A stretch of 15,489 nt of DNA from an uncultured Arenimonas sp. (GTDB lineage Bacteria; Pseudomonadota; Gammaproteobacteria; Xanthomonadales; Xanthomonadaceae). Made by a program: the position numbers and the translations under genes. Location: positions 1 through 15,489 of the forward strand of contig CAMLKR010000043.1 of NCBI GenBank assembly GCA_946480565.1. Reading direction: 5' to 3'. Every line of letters starts with the position of its first letter. The first letter of the stretch is position 1. The notes below the pieces were generated by a model. That model had not been told where the DNA came from and searched no databases. It worked only from the letters and a program-made list of their open reading frames with translations. Below, in pieces: positions 15,380 through 15,489 of the stretch.

Positions 15380-15401
15380 CCCCGCCCTTGTTCAGGCGGG
15401 G
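15380..15401 (-). terminator. GC hairpin straddling the lipA stop codon
   Basis: On the minus strand CCCCGCC, an 8-base loop containing the TGA stop, and GGCGGGG form a perfect 7-bp stem (arms at 15395-15401 and 15380-15386). There is no poly-U tail; G then TATGCT follows. It may be a weak or Rho-assisted end of lipA, or mark the 3' boundary. TATGCT (15378 down to 15373) also resembles a -10 box for prc, but no matching -35 was found. Confidence 0.35.
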
Positions 15402-15489
15402 TCAGCGACGAAGCCGGCTTCAGCCGCCATTCGGTCGGCGTGGTAGGACGAACGCACCATCGGGCCGGAGGCCACGTGCGTGAAGCCCA
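15392..15489 (-). CDS. lipA: Lipoyl synthase, 3' end (cut by the window edge)
   Basis: Only the last 31 codons and the TGA stop are present. They read GFTHVASGPMVRSSYHADRM followed by AAEAGFVADPA. The segment from GFTHVASGP to VRSSYHAD is the conserved C-terminus of the radical-SAM enzyme LipA, and its RSSY serine is the ligand to the auxiliary [4Fe-4S] cluster that is sacrificed as sulfur donor. LipA inserts two sulfurs into protein-bound octanoate to make lipoate for the 2-oxoacid dehydrogenases and the glycine cleavage system. The gene continues beyond the right edge and reads away from it, so the start, the radical-SAM CxxxCxxC motif and any lipB neighbour are outside the window. Confidence 0.93.
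   Translation of the reverse strand, partial: GFTHVASGPMVRSSYHADRMAAEAGFVADPA

Noticed and set aside
13104..15446. A 780-codon open frame on the + strand opposite prc
   Set aside because: It is antisense to a complete Prc with all catalytic motifs. Its product is a low-complexity Ala/Gly/Val/Arg/Leu/His/Asp mix without any family motif, as expected of the reverse complement of a GC-rich gene.

Overview
This is a GC-rich (roughly 70% by eye) bacterial chromosomal window with strong G/C third-position bias. Every gene is intact except the two cut by the window edges. Tail-specific protease Prc beside lipoyl synthase, a RarD permease, a MacB-type ABC exporter and an Ior-type molybdenum hydroxylase together suggest a gammaproteobacterium of the Xanthomonadaceae/Lysobacteraceae type (Lysobacter-like). 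That assignment is an inference from gene content and composition. No rRNA, tRNA, CRISPR array, insertion sequence or phage gene was seen.

Layout, left to right. (1) 2-3152, + strand: the last codons of a probable HlyD/RND-type periplasmic adaptor, then an ABC ATPase and two different FtsX/MacB-type permeases. This is a tripartite efflux or lipoprotein/peptide exporter operon. (2) 3214-6408, + strand: three apparently separate genes, namely an unrecognised membrane protein, the RarD-type EamA permease, and an exported alpha/beta hydrolase. (3) 6456-11236, + strand: a molybdenum-hydroxylase module. It has a SufU/NifU-like Fe-S scaffold, an XdhC-family cofactor insertion factor and a MocA-type nucleotidyltransferase, joined by 4-base ATGA overlaps. 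After an apparent internal promoter come the [2Fe-2S] subunit (IorA-like) and the Tat-exported molybdopterin subunit (IorB-like). (4) 11266-11315: a long imperfect palindrome of REP type between converging genes. (5) 11316-13060, - strand: an AraC-MGMT (Ada-like) protein whose stop overlaps the start of a YedA-like EamA exporter. (6) 13116-15489, - strand: prc and, upstream of it, the 3' end of lipA, separated by a 107-base gap holding a hairpin, with a second hairpin straddling the lipA stop codon.

The most coherent system is region 3. It appears to encode one periplasmic aldehyde- or N-heterocycle-oxidising enzyme plus factors for its molybdopterin cytosine dinucleotide cofactor, and an Fe-S scaffold translationally linked to those factors. 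No FAD subunit or cytochrome is encoded beside it. A second recurring theme is translation initiation. Three genes (starts at 5320, 6456 and 13060) lack a Shine-Dalgarno sequence and have a promoter-like -10 element 5-8 bases before the start codon, as expected for leaderless mRNAs.
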